64,000 nt of DNA from JAJDXW01 sp965202895 (GCA_965202895.1 OZ241901.1:3472001-3536000), one strand, 5' to 3'. Positions 18,640 through 28,033 are shown, counted from the first letter of the stretch. A program made the numbers and translations. The notes: generated by a model from the letters alone, not told the origin.

Positions 18640-18876
18640 GCGGGACGGGTTCCTGTTGGCTGGTAGCAGCTTGGCTGGCCGCAGGATCCGGATTCGTGCT
18701 CCGGGTCGTGCGGGAGGGACGGCGGCCGCGGCGGCCCGATCCCATGTTACCGGGTGCGGCGCGCTTTCCGGCCGGTTGCCAGGCGGTTGCCGGCCCGGAA
18801 TCGCCGGCCGCGAACCGCAACCCCGGGTTGCGGCCGCGGATTTCGTCCGGGATCGGTCGGAGCGAGCCGGCGTCGG

Positions 18877-19647
18877 TCAGACCGAGGTGCAGGCGTGGCC
18901 GCCGTCCACGGTGATGACGCTTCCGGTCATGAAGGAGGAGGCGTCGGAGGCGAGGAGGAGGAGGGCGCCGTCCAGCTCTTCCGGTCGCCCGGCGCGGCGC
19001 TGGGGGATCCCCCGGACGAGGCGCTTCCCCGGCTCGGTGCGGAGGAACGCCCGGTTGAAATCCGTCTCGACGTAGCCGGGGGCGATCGCGTTGACCCGGA
19101 TCGAGTGCCGGGCGAGCTCCGCGCCCATCGCCCGGGTGAGCTGCACGAGCCCGCCCTTGGAGGCCATGTACTCCGGGATCTGCATCGCCACCCGGCCGTG
19201 GCCGATCACCGAGGCGATGTTGATGATGCTCCCGCCGGTGCCTTGTGCGGCCATGCGCCGGGCGGCTTCGAGGGCCATGAGCCAAGCCCCTCGGAGGTTG
19301 ACCCCGGTGACCGCCTCCCAGTCGGCTTCGTCGTGCTCGAGGAGCGGCTTGTGGATGACGACCCCGGCGTTGTTGACGAGCACGTCGATGCCGCCGAAGG
19401 CCTCCGCGGCCCGGGCCACGCCGGCACGCACCGAGGCGCCGTCCGCCACGTCCAGGCCGACCGCGACGGCTTCCCCGCCCCCGGCCTCGATCTCTCTCGC
19501 GAGCGCTTCGAGCCGGTCCATGCGCCGCGCCGCGAGGGCCACCCGCGCGCCCTCGCCCGCGAGGGTGAGCGCGAACTGCCGCCCGAGACCGGACGATGCC
19601 CCGGTCACGAGGGCGCGTTTGCCGCGAACCGCGAACCGCTCGCTCAC
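18877..19647 (-). CDS. Short-chain dehydrogenase/reductase
   Basis: A 256-residue classical SDR. Cofactor-binding TGASSGLG is near residue 16, NNAG near 93, and the catalytic tetrad includes the Ser in IINIASVIGHG and YMASK near 160. The C-terminal GRPEELDGALLLLASDASSFMTGSVITVDGGH is the usual cofactor/substrate loop. The start is GTG at 19647, because the family N-terminus begins immediately before the Rossmann strand (RGKRALVTG). It oxidises or reduces an alcohol/ketone; substrate unknown. An acyl-CoA dehydrogenase gene lies downstream on the same strand. Confidence 0.9.
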   Translation of the reverse strand: MSERFAVRGKRALVTGASSGLGRQFALTLAGEGARVALAARRMDRLEALAREIEAGGGEAVAVGLDVADGASVRAGVARAAEAFGGIDVLVNNAGVVIHKPLLEHDEADWEAVTGVNLRGAWLMALEAARRMAAQGTGGSIINIASVIGHGRVAMQIPEYMASKGGLVQLTRAMGAELARHSIRVNAIAPGYVETDFNRAFLRTEPGKRLVRGIPQRRAGRPEELDGALLLLASDASSFMTGSVITVDGGHACTSV

Positions 19648-19742
19648 GTCCTCACCTCCCTCTCGAAGACGCCATCCGGGACCGCAAGCCGGTCGGCGAT
19701 GATGATACCGCCGGATTCTTCGACGGCGCGAACTTCCGGTGC

Positions 19743-19904
19743 AGGGCCTTTTCACGCTGACCGACTCGCGGCCAGGCATCGCTGCCCACCGCGCTTCTCG
19801 GGAACGGCCGTCCCAAGGCGCGCCGTTTCCAGGACCTCCGCCGCTCCGATCCGATCGAACCGGGTTCACCTGCGCGAGCCGATTCCGCGACGTGAAACGA
19901 TCCT
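19743..19904. repeat. Repeat A copy 4
   Basis: GGGCCTTTTCACGC at 19744-19757 matches the A3 terminus exactly. The right end CGACGTGAAACGATCCT is diverged. The interior GACCGACTCGCGGCC is shared with copies 1 and 3, and ATCGAACCGGGTTCACC with the others' right halves. Only a scrap of B-like sequence (TCGGGAACGGCCGTCCC) is inside. Confidence 0.75.
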
Positions 19905-19980
19905 GCTCCCGGCGCTCGCCGGCGGCCGTGCCGGCGCCTTGCCGGTGGTAGCATTTCCGATGGCGGCCCTCGGGGCCAGC

Positions 19981-20481
19981 ATGGAACATGGACATCCCGC
20001 CATGCGCCGGACGACTCCATCGAACGCCCGCCCCGGCCTCTCGCGTCCGGAGGATGGAGGCATCCTCCCTGCCGGCATGGCGGAAGCGGTGGCGCGGGCC
20101 GAGGAGGTGGTTGGCGGCTCCCTGGCGGGCATCGTCGCCTTCGGCTCATGGGCGCGCGGCGAGCTCACCGACGACTCGGACGTCGACCTGCTCGTCGTGG
20201 TGGCTCCGGGCACGCCCGTCCGGCGGGCGCTCTACCGGCGCTGGGACGAGTCCCCGGTTGCCTGGAACGGCCGCCCGGTCGAGCCGCATTTCGCACGTCT
20301 CCCCGATGCCGGAGGGCCGCCTTCCGGTTTCTGGGCGGAGGTCGCGACCGAAGGCGTGCTGCTCCTGGAACGCGACCCTCGACTGTCGGCATACCTCGAC
20401 CGCGTGCGCGAAGCAGTGGCGAGGGGGGCTCTGCAAAGGCGGACGGCACATGGACACGGGTACTGGACAGGGGTCGGCTGA
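19981..20481 (+). CDS. MNT-type nucleotidyltransferase (toxin-antitoxin partner)
   Basis: A 166-residue minimal nucleotidyltransferase. The signature FGSWARGELTDDSDVDLLVV lies at residues 54-73, with Ser56 of the GS pair and the metal-binding Asp67 and Asp69. In MNT/HEPN systems this protein neutralises the HEPN toxin, in studied cases by AMPylating it. The HEPN gene starts 2 bp after this stop codon. ATG at 19981 or 20002 could be the start; both keep the domain intact. Residues 1-35 are outside the domain. Confidence 0.82.
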   Translation: MEHGHPAMRRTTPSNARPGLSRPEDGGILPAGMAEAVARAEEVVGGSLAGIVAFGSWARGELTDDSDVDLLVVVAPGTPVRRALYRRWDESPVAWNGRPVEPHFARLPDAGGPPSGFWAEVATEGVLLLERDPRLSAYLDRVREAVARGALQRRTAHGHGYWTGVG

Positions 20482-20483
20482 CG

Positions 20484-20969
20484 ATGCACAACCGCGGGCT
20501 GGCGGAGGACTACGTGCGGCGCGCGGAGGTGCGTCTGACGGCCATCGACACGTTGTACCGGGCCAGGAGCTGGGCCGACGTCGTCCGCGAGTGCCAGGAA
20601 GCCGTGGAGCTCGCTCTCAAGGGATTGCTTCGAGGCTGCGGGATCGCTCCGCCTCGCCTGCACGACGTCTCCGAAGTACTGCTCCGGGAGTGCGAACGGC
20701 TCCCGGCCTCCGTGCGCCGGCACGTCGAGCGTCTCGCCCGGACGTCCCGCGAATTGCGGCGCGACCGCGAGCTGGCGTTCTACGGCGCGGAGGATCTGGT
20801 GCCGTCCAGCTTCTACCGGGAGGAGGACGCCCGACGTGCACGGGACGGCGCCGCGTTCGTGGTCGCCACGGCGGCTGCGGCGCTTGCCGACCGAGGCGCA
20901 GGAACGGGCGGCGAGCCGTTGGAAGGCGGCCCCAGGGATTGCGCCGGCCGCAAGACCTGCGGCCGGTAG
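20484..20969 (+). CDS. HEPN domain protein (putative toxin)
   Basis: A 161-residue helical protein of the HEPN family encoded directly after an MNT nucleotidyltransferase, the classic toxin-antitoxin order. The first helices (LAEDYVRRAEVRLTAIDTLY, WADVVRECQEAVELALKGLL) are typical. The R-x4-6-H ribonuclease motif is not evident: the position where it usually falls reads DRELAFYG. Either this is a non-catalytic HEPN or the motif has diverged, so toxin activity is uncertain. The last 20 residues are low-complexity. Confidence 0.8.
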   Translation: MHNRGLAEDYVRRAEVRLTAIDTLYRARSWADVVRECQEAVELALKGLLRGCGIAPPRLHDVSEVLLRECERLPASVRRHVERLARTSRELRRDRELAFYGAEDLVPSSFYREEDARRARDGAAFVVATAAAALADRGAGTGGEPLEGGPRDCAGRKTCGR

Positions 20970-21086
20970 TCGATGCACTGTCCGTCAAGGAGTTCCGGAT
21001 CGGAACCCCTGGATGCGGACCGACTCGATCCTCGTTGCGCTCATTCCGGAAGTTCCTCGGAAACCGGGCTCGGGCTTCGCGGCCGG

Positions 21087-22664
21087 TTATCCCCCCGTCG
21101 CGACCCGTTCGCCGATGGCGTTCACCACCGCGTGGGCGGCGAGGGCGGCCCCCTCCTGCCAGCCGGGGAGGGCGGTGATCTGGTCGCCGCAGATATGGAT
21201 CGGGCCGTCGGGTCCGGTCAGCGCCTTCGGCACGCCATCTTCGAGCTTGGGCCAGCCGCCCCTTTGGAAGGGGACCTTCGCCCAGGCCCGGCTGACCCCG
21301 GATTCCAGCTCCGCCCCGTATCCGGGGTGGAGCCGCCCGCCCTCGATCATGGCTGCCCGGAGGCGTTCCGGCGGGGACATCCGGGCGAAGCGAGTACAGG
21401 GCTCGTCGTCCCAGACGTAGGCGCCGAGGATCACCCCCTTGGCGCGATGGTAGCCGTTCGCCGGGTACCAGATCTGGGTGATGTCCTGGTCGGTCCACGA
21501 GATCCCGCCGTAGATGGCGTGATCCTCCTCCCAGAAGCGGCGGCGCGCCTGGAACGCGATCTTGACGGCCGGGACGAACTTCACGGACGCGAGCGCCGCC
21601 CGCGTCTCCGGGGAGAAGTCGTTGGGGACGTCCTTCAGGACCGGGGCGGGAATGGTGCAGATCGCGAAGTCGGCGTCGATGGCCTCCACCGCATCCGTCC
21701 GCGTGTTCCGGTAGACGATGCGCGCCCCGTTCCCGGTCTTGCGGATCTCCGTGACGACGCTCCCGTACCGGATCATGGCGCCCACGCGCTTCTCGAAAGC
21801 CCTGGTAATGGCATCCATGCCGCCGACCGGCTGCATCAGGGTCGGGTTGGAGTTGAGGAACTGGCTGTAGTGGAGCTTGTACCGCCAGAAGTCGGATTGG
21901 AGCAGCTCGCTGAAGTCCAGGGGGTCGTTCACCTCCCCGGGCTCGAGCCCCGCGTTGATTCGCTCTCCCCGGTAGCCGCCGCGGTTGGAGCCCTTGTAGA
22001 GGTGATCCGGGTTCAGGCCCCCGTAGCGGCGGAGCATGACGAGGACGCGCTCCTTGTCCTCGCCCGAGAGCTCGCTGTCCAGGGCGTTGGCGTTCACCGC
22101 CTTGGCGAGCAGCTCGGCGACGTACCCGCGCAGATCGGTCGTGACCCGGCGGCCCGGCACGGGCTCGCCGCCGAAGCGGTCCCGGTTGTGGAACAGGGCC
22201 GCCCGGTTGTCGTTGGTGAAGACCTCCAGATCGACCCCGAGCTCCTTGCAGTAGCCGAGGATCGTTCGGTGGTGGTAGGGGATGCGGGCCGGCCCCATGT
22301 TCGCGTACAGGTGATCCCCGCCACCGAACTCCACCCGCTGCCGGCTGTCGGTCTCCTCCAGCACGTCGCCGCCGCGGGCGGTGAAGCTCCGCCCCCCGGC
22401 CCGGCCGGTGGCTTCGAGGAGGGTGCAGCGGTAGCCGGCCTTCGACAGTTCCCAGGCGGCGGTCATGCCCGAGATGCCGGCCCCCAGGATCGCGATGCGC
22501 TTCCCCTTGCCCGAGCCGGCCGGGAGGTCCGGCGCGGGGGTCGCCGCGTGCGCGGCGCCGACCCCCGCGAGCCCCAGCGCCTCCATCGTGCGGTAGACGG
22601 CTCCCGCCCCGGCCGCCGCGCCGATGGACTGGAGGAACCTGCGCTTCGTCATGGTCGTGTTCAC
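21087..22664 (-). CDS. Tat-exported flavin amine oxidase
   Basis: A 525-residue FAD oxidoreductase of the monoamine oxidase family. The N-terminus is a twin-arginine signal (TKRRFLQSIGAAAGAGA, cleavage likely after AHA near residue 36), so the folded enzyme is exported. The dinucleotide-binding motif IAILGAGISGMTAAWEL follows near residue 55, and the C-terminal FAD segment IHICGDQITALPGWQEGAALAAHAVVNAI closes the fold. It probably oxidises an amine or amino acid in the periplasm, releasing aldehyde, ammonia and peroxide. No partner gene is adjacent. Confidence 0.87.
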   Translation of the reverse strand: MNTTMTKRRFLQSIGAAAGAGAVYRTMEALGLAGVGAAHAATPAPDLPAGSGKGKRIAILGAGISGMTAAWELSKAGYRCTLLEATGRAGGRSFTARGGDVLEETDSRQRVEFGGGDHLYANMGPARIPYHHRTILGYCKELGVDLEVFTNDNRAALFHNRDRFGGEPVPGRRVTTDLRGYVAELLAKAVNANALDSELSGEDKERVLVMLRRYGGLNPDHLYKGSNRGGYRGERINAGLEPGEVNDPLDFSELLQSDFWRYKLHYSQFLNSNPTLMQPVGGMDAITRAFEKRVGAMIRYGSVVTEIRKTGNGARIVYRNTRTDAVEAIDADFAICTIPAPVLKDVPNDFSPETRAALASVKFVPAVKIAFQARRRFWEEDHAIYGGISWTDQDITQIWYPANGYHRAKGVILGAYVWDDEPCTRFARMSPPERLRAAMIEGGRLHPGYGAELESGVSRAWAKVPFQRGGWPKLEDGVPKALTGPDGPIHICGDQITALPGWQEGAALAAHAVVNAIGERVATGG

Positions 22665-22796
22665 GGTGCATTCTCCTGTCGCACGGTATGAGGCGGAGGA
22701 GGGAAGCGGCCGCCGCGGCGGGTTCCCGCCGCCTCGCCGTCCGCCTGCCCGTCTATTCTTCCATCTTCGTCATTGCAAGGCCCGCGCAGACCCGCG

Positions 22797-23038
22797 CCAT
22801 GTGCGCTGTGGGGTTTTCGCCGGGCACGCCTCTCGCGAACGCTCTTGGGCACGGCGTCCTGGGAACGCGGGCGTCTCGCCCGCAAATGGGATGGCGAGGC
22901 CGCCGCCGCTCGATGCGGGCGGGACGCCCGCGTTCCCAGGACGCGCCGTTCCCAGAATGCCCGTGTCGGGCGCCGCCCTGATCCGACCGAACCGGGTTCG
23001 CCCACGCGAACCCACTCCGCAGCGTGAAAAGGCCCTGG
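22797..23038. repeat. Composite repeat: C-type left end, B copy 4, A right end
   Basis: It opens with CATGTGCGCTGTGGGGTTTT, followed by the block shared with 16774-16831. A B element comes next (arms 22854-22883 and 22915-22944, one mismatch). It closes with an A-family right end, GCGTGAAAAGGCCCT at 23022-23036. The element is thus a chimera of families. The rest of the 22665-23259 gap shows no gene. Confidence 0.72.
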
Positions 23039-23259
23039 GATCCGCGCGCCGCTAGCCTCCGTGCATCCCGGCCGACGGCCCGCATACGTCGCCGGCCCGC
23101 GCCGCGAGCGGGTCCGCGCGATCCCGGCGGCGGCGACGGCGGCCTCGGAGACGCCGGCCCCCCGCGCCGCGAGCGGGTCCGCGGCCCGGCAGGGGGCCGG
23201 TGGGGCGCGCGGGATAGCTGCTAGACTCGCGGCCTACGACTTGAGAATCGGACGCCATC

Positions 23260-23898
23260 GTGATCGAGATCGACGTCGTCTCCGACACCATCTGCCCCTG
23301 GTGCTACGTCGGCAAGCGGCGCCTGGAACGGGCGCTCGAGGGGTTCGACGCCGATGAGGTGCGGGTCCGCTGGCATCCGTTCCAGCTCAATCCCGATCTC
23401 CCCCGCGAGGGAATGGCCCGCGCCGAGTACGTCGCGGCCAAGTTCGGCGGCGCGGAGGCGGCCCGCGCGGTCTACGACCGCATCCGCGAGGCGGGGGCGG
23501 AGGAGGGCATCGCCTTCGCCTTCGAACGGATGCCGCGCACCCCCAACACCTTCGCATCGCACCGGGTGGTGCGCTTCGCGGCCCGCGAGGGCCGGCAGGA
23601 CGAAACCGTCGAAGCCCTCTTTCGGGCCGTCTTCATGAACGGGCGGGACATCGGGGACTTCGAGACGCTCGTCGACGTCGGGGCGGAGTGCGGGATCGAT
23701 CCAGTGGCGCTCGCGGAGTACCTCGCGGGCGCCGAGGAGGCGGACGCACTCCGGGCCGAAGAGGAGCGGTCGCGCCGGATGGGGGTGACGGGCGTGCCGT
23801 TCTTCATCATCGGCGGCCGCTACGCGGTCACCGGCGCCCAGGATCCGGCCGTGCTGCGCGGGGTGCTCGACAGGGTGGCGGAGGAATCGGTGGCATGA
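23260..23898 (+). CDS. DsbA-family (FrnE-like) oxidoreductase
   Basis: A 212-residue thioredoxin-fold protein with the redox motif CPWC at residues 12-15 and the cis-Pro loop GVTGVPFFIIGGRY near residue 170. There is no signal peptide, so it is cytoplasmic, like FrnE and the 2-hydroxychromene-2-carboxylate isomerase relatives. Such proteins act as thiol oxidoreductases in detoxification or polyketide pathways. Start is GTG at 23260, which places the first beta strand right after it. The next gene overlaps its stop by 4 bp (ATGA), so the two are translationally coupled. Confidence 0.88.
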   Translation: MIEIDVVSDTICPWCYVGKRRLERALEGFDADEVRVRWHPFQLNPDLPREGMARAEYVAAKFGGAEAARAVYDRIREAGAEEGIAFAFERMPRTPNTFASHRVVRFAAREGRQDETVEALFRAVFMNGRDIGDFETLVDVGAECGIDPVALAEYLAGAEEADALRAEEERSRRMGVTGVPFFIIGGRYAVTGAQDPAVLRGVLDRVAEESVA

Positions 23899-24779
23899 AC
23901 GTCGAGGTGCGCGATCCGCGATTTCGCGAGGTAGTCGGGGACGATGCCCCCATGGAGCGGCTCGGCGCCGGGTTCGCCTTCACCGAAGGCCCGGTCTGGC
24001 ATCCGGTGGAGCGCCGCCTCGTCTTCAGCGACATGCCCGGCGATCACATGCGCGTGTGGAGCGCGGCCGGCGGGGTCAGGACCTTCCGGCGCCCGTCGAA
24101 CAAGGCCAACGGCAACGCCTACGACCCCGCCGGCCGCCTCGTCACCTGCGAGCACGCCACGAGCCGGGTGACCCGCACCGAGCCCGACGGCGAGCGGACC
24201 GTGCTCGCCGCCCACTTCGAGGGGCGCGAGCTGAACAGCCCGAACGACGTCGTGGTGAAGCGCGACGGCGCGATCTATTTCACCGATCCGAACTACGGGC
24301 GGCGCGAGTACTTCGGCGTGCCGCGGGAGCAGGAGCTCGACTTCCAGGGGGTGTACCGCATCGCGCCGGACGGTGCGCTCTCCCTCCTCGCCGACGACTT
24401 CGCGCAGCCGAACGGGATCTGCTTCGACGGGGCGGAAGCCCGCCTCTTCGTGAACGACACGGAGCGCGGGCACATCCGGGTGTTCGACGTCGAGGCGGAC
24501 GGCGGGGTCCGCGGCAGCCGGGTCTGGGCGGAGGTGACCGGGGAGCGGGCCGGTGTCCCGGACGGCATGAAGACCGACTCCGAGGACAACGTGTACTGCA
24601 CCGGTCCCGGCGGGATTCACGTGTTCGCGCTCGACGCGGCCTGCCTCGGGGTCATCCCCGTTCCGGAGGGCGTGGCGAATTTCACCTGGGGTGACGAGGA
24701 CTTGCGGAGCCTTTTCGTCACCGCCTCGACCTCGCTCTACCGCACCCGGGTCCGCGTTCCGGGCCGCCCCGCGTTCTAG
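23895..24779 (+). CDS. SMP-30/gluconolactonase family lactonase
   Basis: A 294-residue six-bladed beta-propeller of the SMP-30 family. Metal-binding and active-site segments are visible: FTEGPVWHP (Glu ligand near residue 30), LNSPNDVVVKRDGAIYFTDPNYG (Asn/Asp near 120-125) and GVPDGMKTDSEDNVYCT (Asp near 218). It hydrolyses sugar-acid lactones to the open acid, in the cytoplasm. It overlaps the preceding gene by 4 bp and lies 166 bp before a dehydrogenase of the HisD/HpsN family, hinting at one catabolic route. Confidence 0.9.
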   Translation: MNVEVRDPRFREVVGDDAPMERLGAGFAFTEGPVWHPVERRLVFSDMPGDHMRVWSAAGGVRTFRRPSNKANGNAYDPAGRLVTCEHATSRVTRTEPDGERTVLAAHFEGRELNSPNDVVVKRDGAIYFTDPNYGRREYFGVPREQELDFQGVYRIAPDGALSLLADDFAQPNGICFDGAEARLFVNDTERGHIRVFDVEADGGVRGSRVWAEVTGERAGVPDGMKTDSEDNVYCTGPGGIHVFALDAACLGVIPVPEGVANFTWGDEDLRSLFVTASTSLYRTRVRVPGRPAF

Positions 24780-24945
24780 CCCCGAGCCCCTGTTCCGACT
24801 CCCGACCGCGCGCACCGCCGGCGGAGGCGGCCGGGGGCCGGCCGTGCGGGCCCGGGCAAACGGACCCGGGGCGCCGGTGGGCCGGCGGGCGCCGAGCGCC
24901 GGGCGCCGGGCGCGGAGACATTCGACGGAATCGGAGGAGGGCGCC

Positions 24946-26262
24946 ATGCCGCGATACCTCAAGACCGGGATCGGCGAAGACGCCAGGGCGGATGCCGACC
25001 GCAAGGTCCGCCGGACCGTGGAGGACGTGCTCGCGGACATCGAAGGGCGGGGGGATGCCGCGGTGCGCGAGTACTCGGAGCGGTTCGACGGCTGGTCGCC
25101 GGCCGACTTCCGCCTCGGCCGGGCCGCCATCGACGCCTGCTACGAGCGGGTCGGCGCGAGGGAGCGGGCCGACATCGAGTTCGCGCAGGCGCAGATCCGC
25201 AATTTCGCGGAGATCCAGAAGTCCGCGCTTCGCGACGTCGAGCACGAGACGATGCCCGGCGTGATCCTCGGCCACCGGAACATCCCGGTGAACAGCGTCG
25301 GCTCGTACGTGCCGGGTGGAAAGTACCCCATGGTCGCTTCCGCCCACATGAGCGTGGTCACCGCCAAGGTGGCGGGGGTGAAGCGGATCGCCACCTGTGC
25401 GCCGCCCTACGAGGGCGAGCCGAACCCGGCCCTCGTGGTCGCCCAGGACCTCGGCGGGGCGGACGAGATCTACTGTCTCGGCGGGGTGCAGGCGGTCGGG
25501 GCGATGGCGCTCGGCACCGAGACCATCGAGCCCGTGGACATGCTGGTCGGGCCCGGGAACATGTTCGTCGCCGAAGCCAAGCGCCAGCTCTTCGGCCGGG
25601 TGGGCATCGACCTCTTCGCGGGGCCCACCGAGACCCTGGTCATCGCCGACGAGACGGTGGATGGCGAGCTTTGCGCGGCGGACCTCCTCGGCCAGGCGGA
25701 GCATGGCCCGACCTCGCCCGCGACCCTCCTCACGACGTCCGAAGAGCTCGCCCGCGAAACGATGGCGGAGGTCGAGCGCCAGCTCGCCGTCCTGCCGACC
25801 GCCGAGACCGCGGGCCGGGCGTGGCGGGACTACGGACAGGTCATCGTCTGCGAGAGCAACGACGAAATGGCCGCCGTCGCGGACGGCATCGCGGCCGAAC
25901 ACGTGCAGGTCATGACCCGGGACGCGCAGTACTTCCTCGACCGTCTGACGAACTACGGCGCCCTCTTTCTCGGGCCGGAGACGAACGTCTCCTACGGCGA
26001 CAAGGTGATCGGCACCAACCACACCCTGCCGACCCGCCGCGCCGCCCGCTACACGGGGGGCCTGTGGGTCGGGAAGTTCATCAAGACCTGCACCTACCAG
26101 CGGATTACGGAGGAGGCGTCGGTGACGGTCGGGGAGTACTGCTCGCGCCTCTGCGCCCTCGAGCACTTCGCAGGCCACAAGGAGCAGGCGGACATTCGCC
26201 TCCGGCGCTACGGCGGGCAGAACGTGCGCGGCCTCGAGGCCCTCCCCGGCGCCGGCGGCTGA
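24946..26262 (+). CDS. HisD-family dehydrogenase, probably HpsN-like
   Basis: A 438-residue Zn/NAD-dependent dehydrogenase of the histidinol dehydrogenase family, with GQAEHGPTSP (Gln/His ligands), YGDKVIGTNHTLPT and the C-terminal LEHFAGH histidine all present. The pattern IPVNSVGSYVPGGKYPMVASAHMSV is closer to my memory of HpsN (2,3-dihydroxypropane-1-sulfonate to sulfolactate) than to true HisD. No his genes are nearby; instead it sits between a lactonase and an ABC importer. The ATG follows GGAGGAGG. The substrate could be DHPS or another vicinal diol or amino alcohol. Confidence 0.8.
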   Translation: MPRYLKTGIGEDARADADRKVRRTVEDVLADIEGRGDAAVREYSERFDGWSPADFRLGRAAIDACYERVGARERADIEFAQAQIRNFAEIQKSALRDVEHETMPGVILGHRNIPVNSVGSYVPGGKYPMVASAHMSVVTAKVAGVKRIATCAPPYEGEPNPALVVAQDLGGADEIYCLGGVQAVGAMALGTETIEPVDMLVGPGNMFVAEAKRQLFGRVGIDLFAGPTETLVIADETVDGELCAADLLGQAEHGPTSPATLLTTSEELARETMAEVERQLAVLPTAETAGRAWRDYGQVIVCESNDEMAAVADGIAAEHVQVMTRDAQYFLDRLTNYGALFLGPETNVSYGDKVIGTNHTLPTRRAARYTGGLWVGKFIKTCTYQRITEEASVTVGEYCSRLCALEHFAGHKEQADIRLRRYGGQNVRGLEALPGAGG

Positions 26263-26445
26263 ATCGGCCGACGAGGAGCATCACGAGTGAAGCGGTCGAC
26301 ACTCGCCGCGAGGCGGTATCGCATCCTGCGGGGCTCGGGTGGAAGTGCTTCCCGATGCGGTGTCGGCTCCTTTCCGAGGGCTTCCGGAGCATCCGGGCGG
26401 CGAGACCGGGGCCTCGGTTCGTTACGGACGCGAACCGCGGCGCCA

Positions 26446-26486
26446 TACCATGAAAATCGAACGGTGGAAGTTCGATTTTCATGGTA
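26446..26486. repeat. Isolated 17-bp perfect hairpin
   Basis: TACCATGAAAATCGAAC (26446-26462) and its exact reverse complement (26470-26486) surround a 7-base loop, GGTGGAA. It is AT-rich in an otherwise very GC-rich 600-bp gap and has no T-run, so it is not a standard terminator. The right arm resembles the palindrome upstream of the DUF4143 ATPase at 61.4 kb. Nothing else in 26263-26866 was recognised. Confidence 0.85.
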
Positions 26487-26866
26487 ATCGGTTTCCGACG
26501 ACGAGCTCTCTATTCCGGGGCGGGCGGCTGTCCGGAGGGGGTTCGCGAGGGTGCGGGGGCCGGAGGAACGGGGCGTGGGATTCGGGGGATCGTGCGATGG
26601 GGGCGGGCGGCTCGGCAGCCGCCGGCGGCCCGCGCCGGCCGGCGGCGTCCCGGGGCGGCCCCGGGCCAGTCCCGGGTCGGTCCTTGCACCGGCCCTCCCG
26701 CACGGGTTAACTTCGGCGGCGTCCTCCGGCGGCTCCGTGGCCGGAGCAAGGCGGGCCGCGGCGGCGCCGGACAGCAGACGGCTCGCGCGCGCCGGGAGAC
26801 GGGATCGACGGCCCGACAGGATGCCGCGAGACGACGACCCGAGACGACAACCATGGGAGATTCGCA

Positions 26867-28033
26867 ATGAGACACGTACTGGCAGTCGCAGCGGGCGTGG
26901 TCGCCCTCGCGGGCGCGAGCGCCCAGGCAGAGATCCGCCTCGGGGTGCTCTACCCCATCGCCGGCACCGGAGCGGTGTACGGGGTCCCCGCGATGTTCGG
27001 CCACGACCTCGCGGTCGACGAGATCAACGCGGCGGGCGGGGTCGACGGTCAGCAGCTCGCCACCTTCAAGCGCGACACCAAGCTCAAGCCCGCCGCCGCT
27101 GCCGCCGCCGCCAAGGAGCTCATCACCAAGGACGGGGTGAACGTCCTCGTCGGCGGGCTCAGCTCGGCGGTCGGCCTCGCCATCTCCGAGGTAGCGCGGC
27201 AGGAGAAGGTGGTCTACATCGCCACCATCCCGAAGACCATCCAGATGACCACCACCAAGCTGCACGACCACGTGTTCCGCACCGCCTCGCACACCGATTT
27301 CGAGGGCGACGCGATGGCCCAGATCGTGGCTCGGCTCGGCATCGAGAAGCTGTGCGACATCCAGCTCGACTACGCCTACGGCCACGATCTCGGGGCGGGC
27401 ATCGTGCGGGGCCTCGCGCGCCATGCTCCGAACGTGGAGATGGTGATCGAGCTTCGGCCGAAGCTCGGGGCGACCGACTACAACGCGTTCATCTCGCAGA
27501 TCCTCGGCGCGGGCTGCGACGGGATCACGAGCGGGCTCTGGGGGTCGCACTTCGTCAACTTCGCGCAGCAGGCCAAGCCGTTCGGTCTCTTCGAGCAGGC
27601 GAAGTACATCTCCGGGGGCGAGATCGCGAGCCACGAGATCGCGGGCAGGATGGGCGAGGACTACCCGGACAACGTCTGGAGCAACACCTACGAGCTGTGG
27701 TACGACCACTTCGACCCGTCGCACGTCGCCTTCCAGAAGGCGGTGGCCGAGAAGGCCGGCACGGACGAGACCGCGATGTGGCCGGTGCTCGCCTACATCG
27801 GCGTCAAGTTCTACGCGGCGGCCGTGACGAAGGCGGGCTCGGTCGAGTCCGATGCCGTCGCGGAGGCCCTCAAGGGGCTCAGCATCGAGACCCCGGTCGG
27901 GCCGCGCACCATCGACCCCGAGGATCACCAGGCCGACACCGGGCAGTTCTGGGGGCCGATGGTGAAGAAGGAGGGGGTTCCCTACCGGATGATGGACCCC
28001 ATCACCTACATCCCGGCCGAGATCGCCGAATAG
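26867..28033 (+). CDS. Branched-chain-type ABC transporter substrate-binding protein
   Basis: A 388-residue periplasmic binding protein (Peripla_BP_6 type). The signal peptide MRHVLAVAAGVVALAGASAQA is cleaved near residue 21. The first lobe begins IRLGVLYPIAGTGAVYGVPAMFGHDLAVDEINAAGG. It is the substrate-specifying component of the Liv-like importer whose other four genes follow in order on the same strand. Despite the family name, such binders take amides, urea, aromatic acids and other organic acids as well as amino acids. The adjacent lactonase and HpsN-like dehydrogenase make a hydroxylated acid or sulfonate plausible. Confidence 0.9.
   Translation: MRHVLAVAAGVVALAGASAQAEIRLGVLYPIAGTGAVYGVPAMFGHDLAVDEINAAGGVDGQQLATFKRDTKLKPAAAAAAAKELITKDGVNVLVGGLSSAVGLAISEVARQEKVVYIATIPKTIQMTTTKLHDHVFRTASHTDFEGDAMAQIVARLGIEKLCDIQLDYAYGHDLGAGIVRGLARHAPNVEMVIELRPKLGATDYNAFISQILGAGCDGITSGLWGSHFVNFAQQAKPFGLFEQAKYISGGEIASHEIAGRMGEDYPDNVWSNTYELWYDHFDPSHVAFQKAVAEKAGTDETAMWPVLAYIGVKFYAAAVTKAGSVESDAVAEALKGLSIETPVGPRTIDPEDHQADTGQFWGPMVKKEGVPYRMMDPITYIPAEIAE

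Noticed and set aside
23061..23245. GCGGGTCCGCG-rich direct repeats near 23097 and 23168 as a functional element
   Set aside because: CCGCGCCGCGAGCGGGTCCGCG occurs only twice and imperfectly. It is consistent with local duplication in GC-rich DNA, so I gave it no feature.
24718..26178. Long minus-strand frame covering the HisD-like gene
   Set aside because: The plus-strand dehydrogenase has all family motifs; the opposite frame shows no domain and only GC bias.
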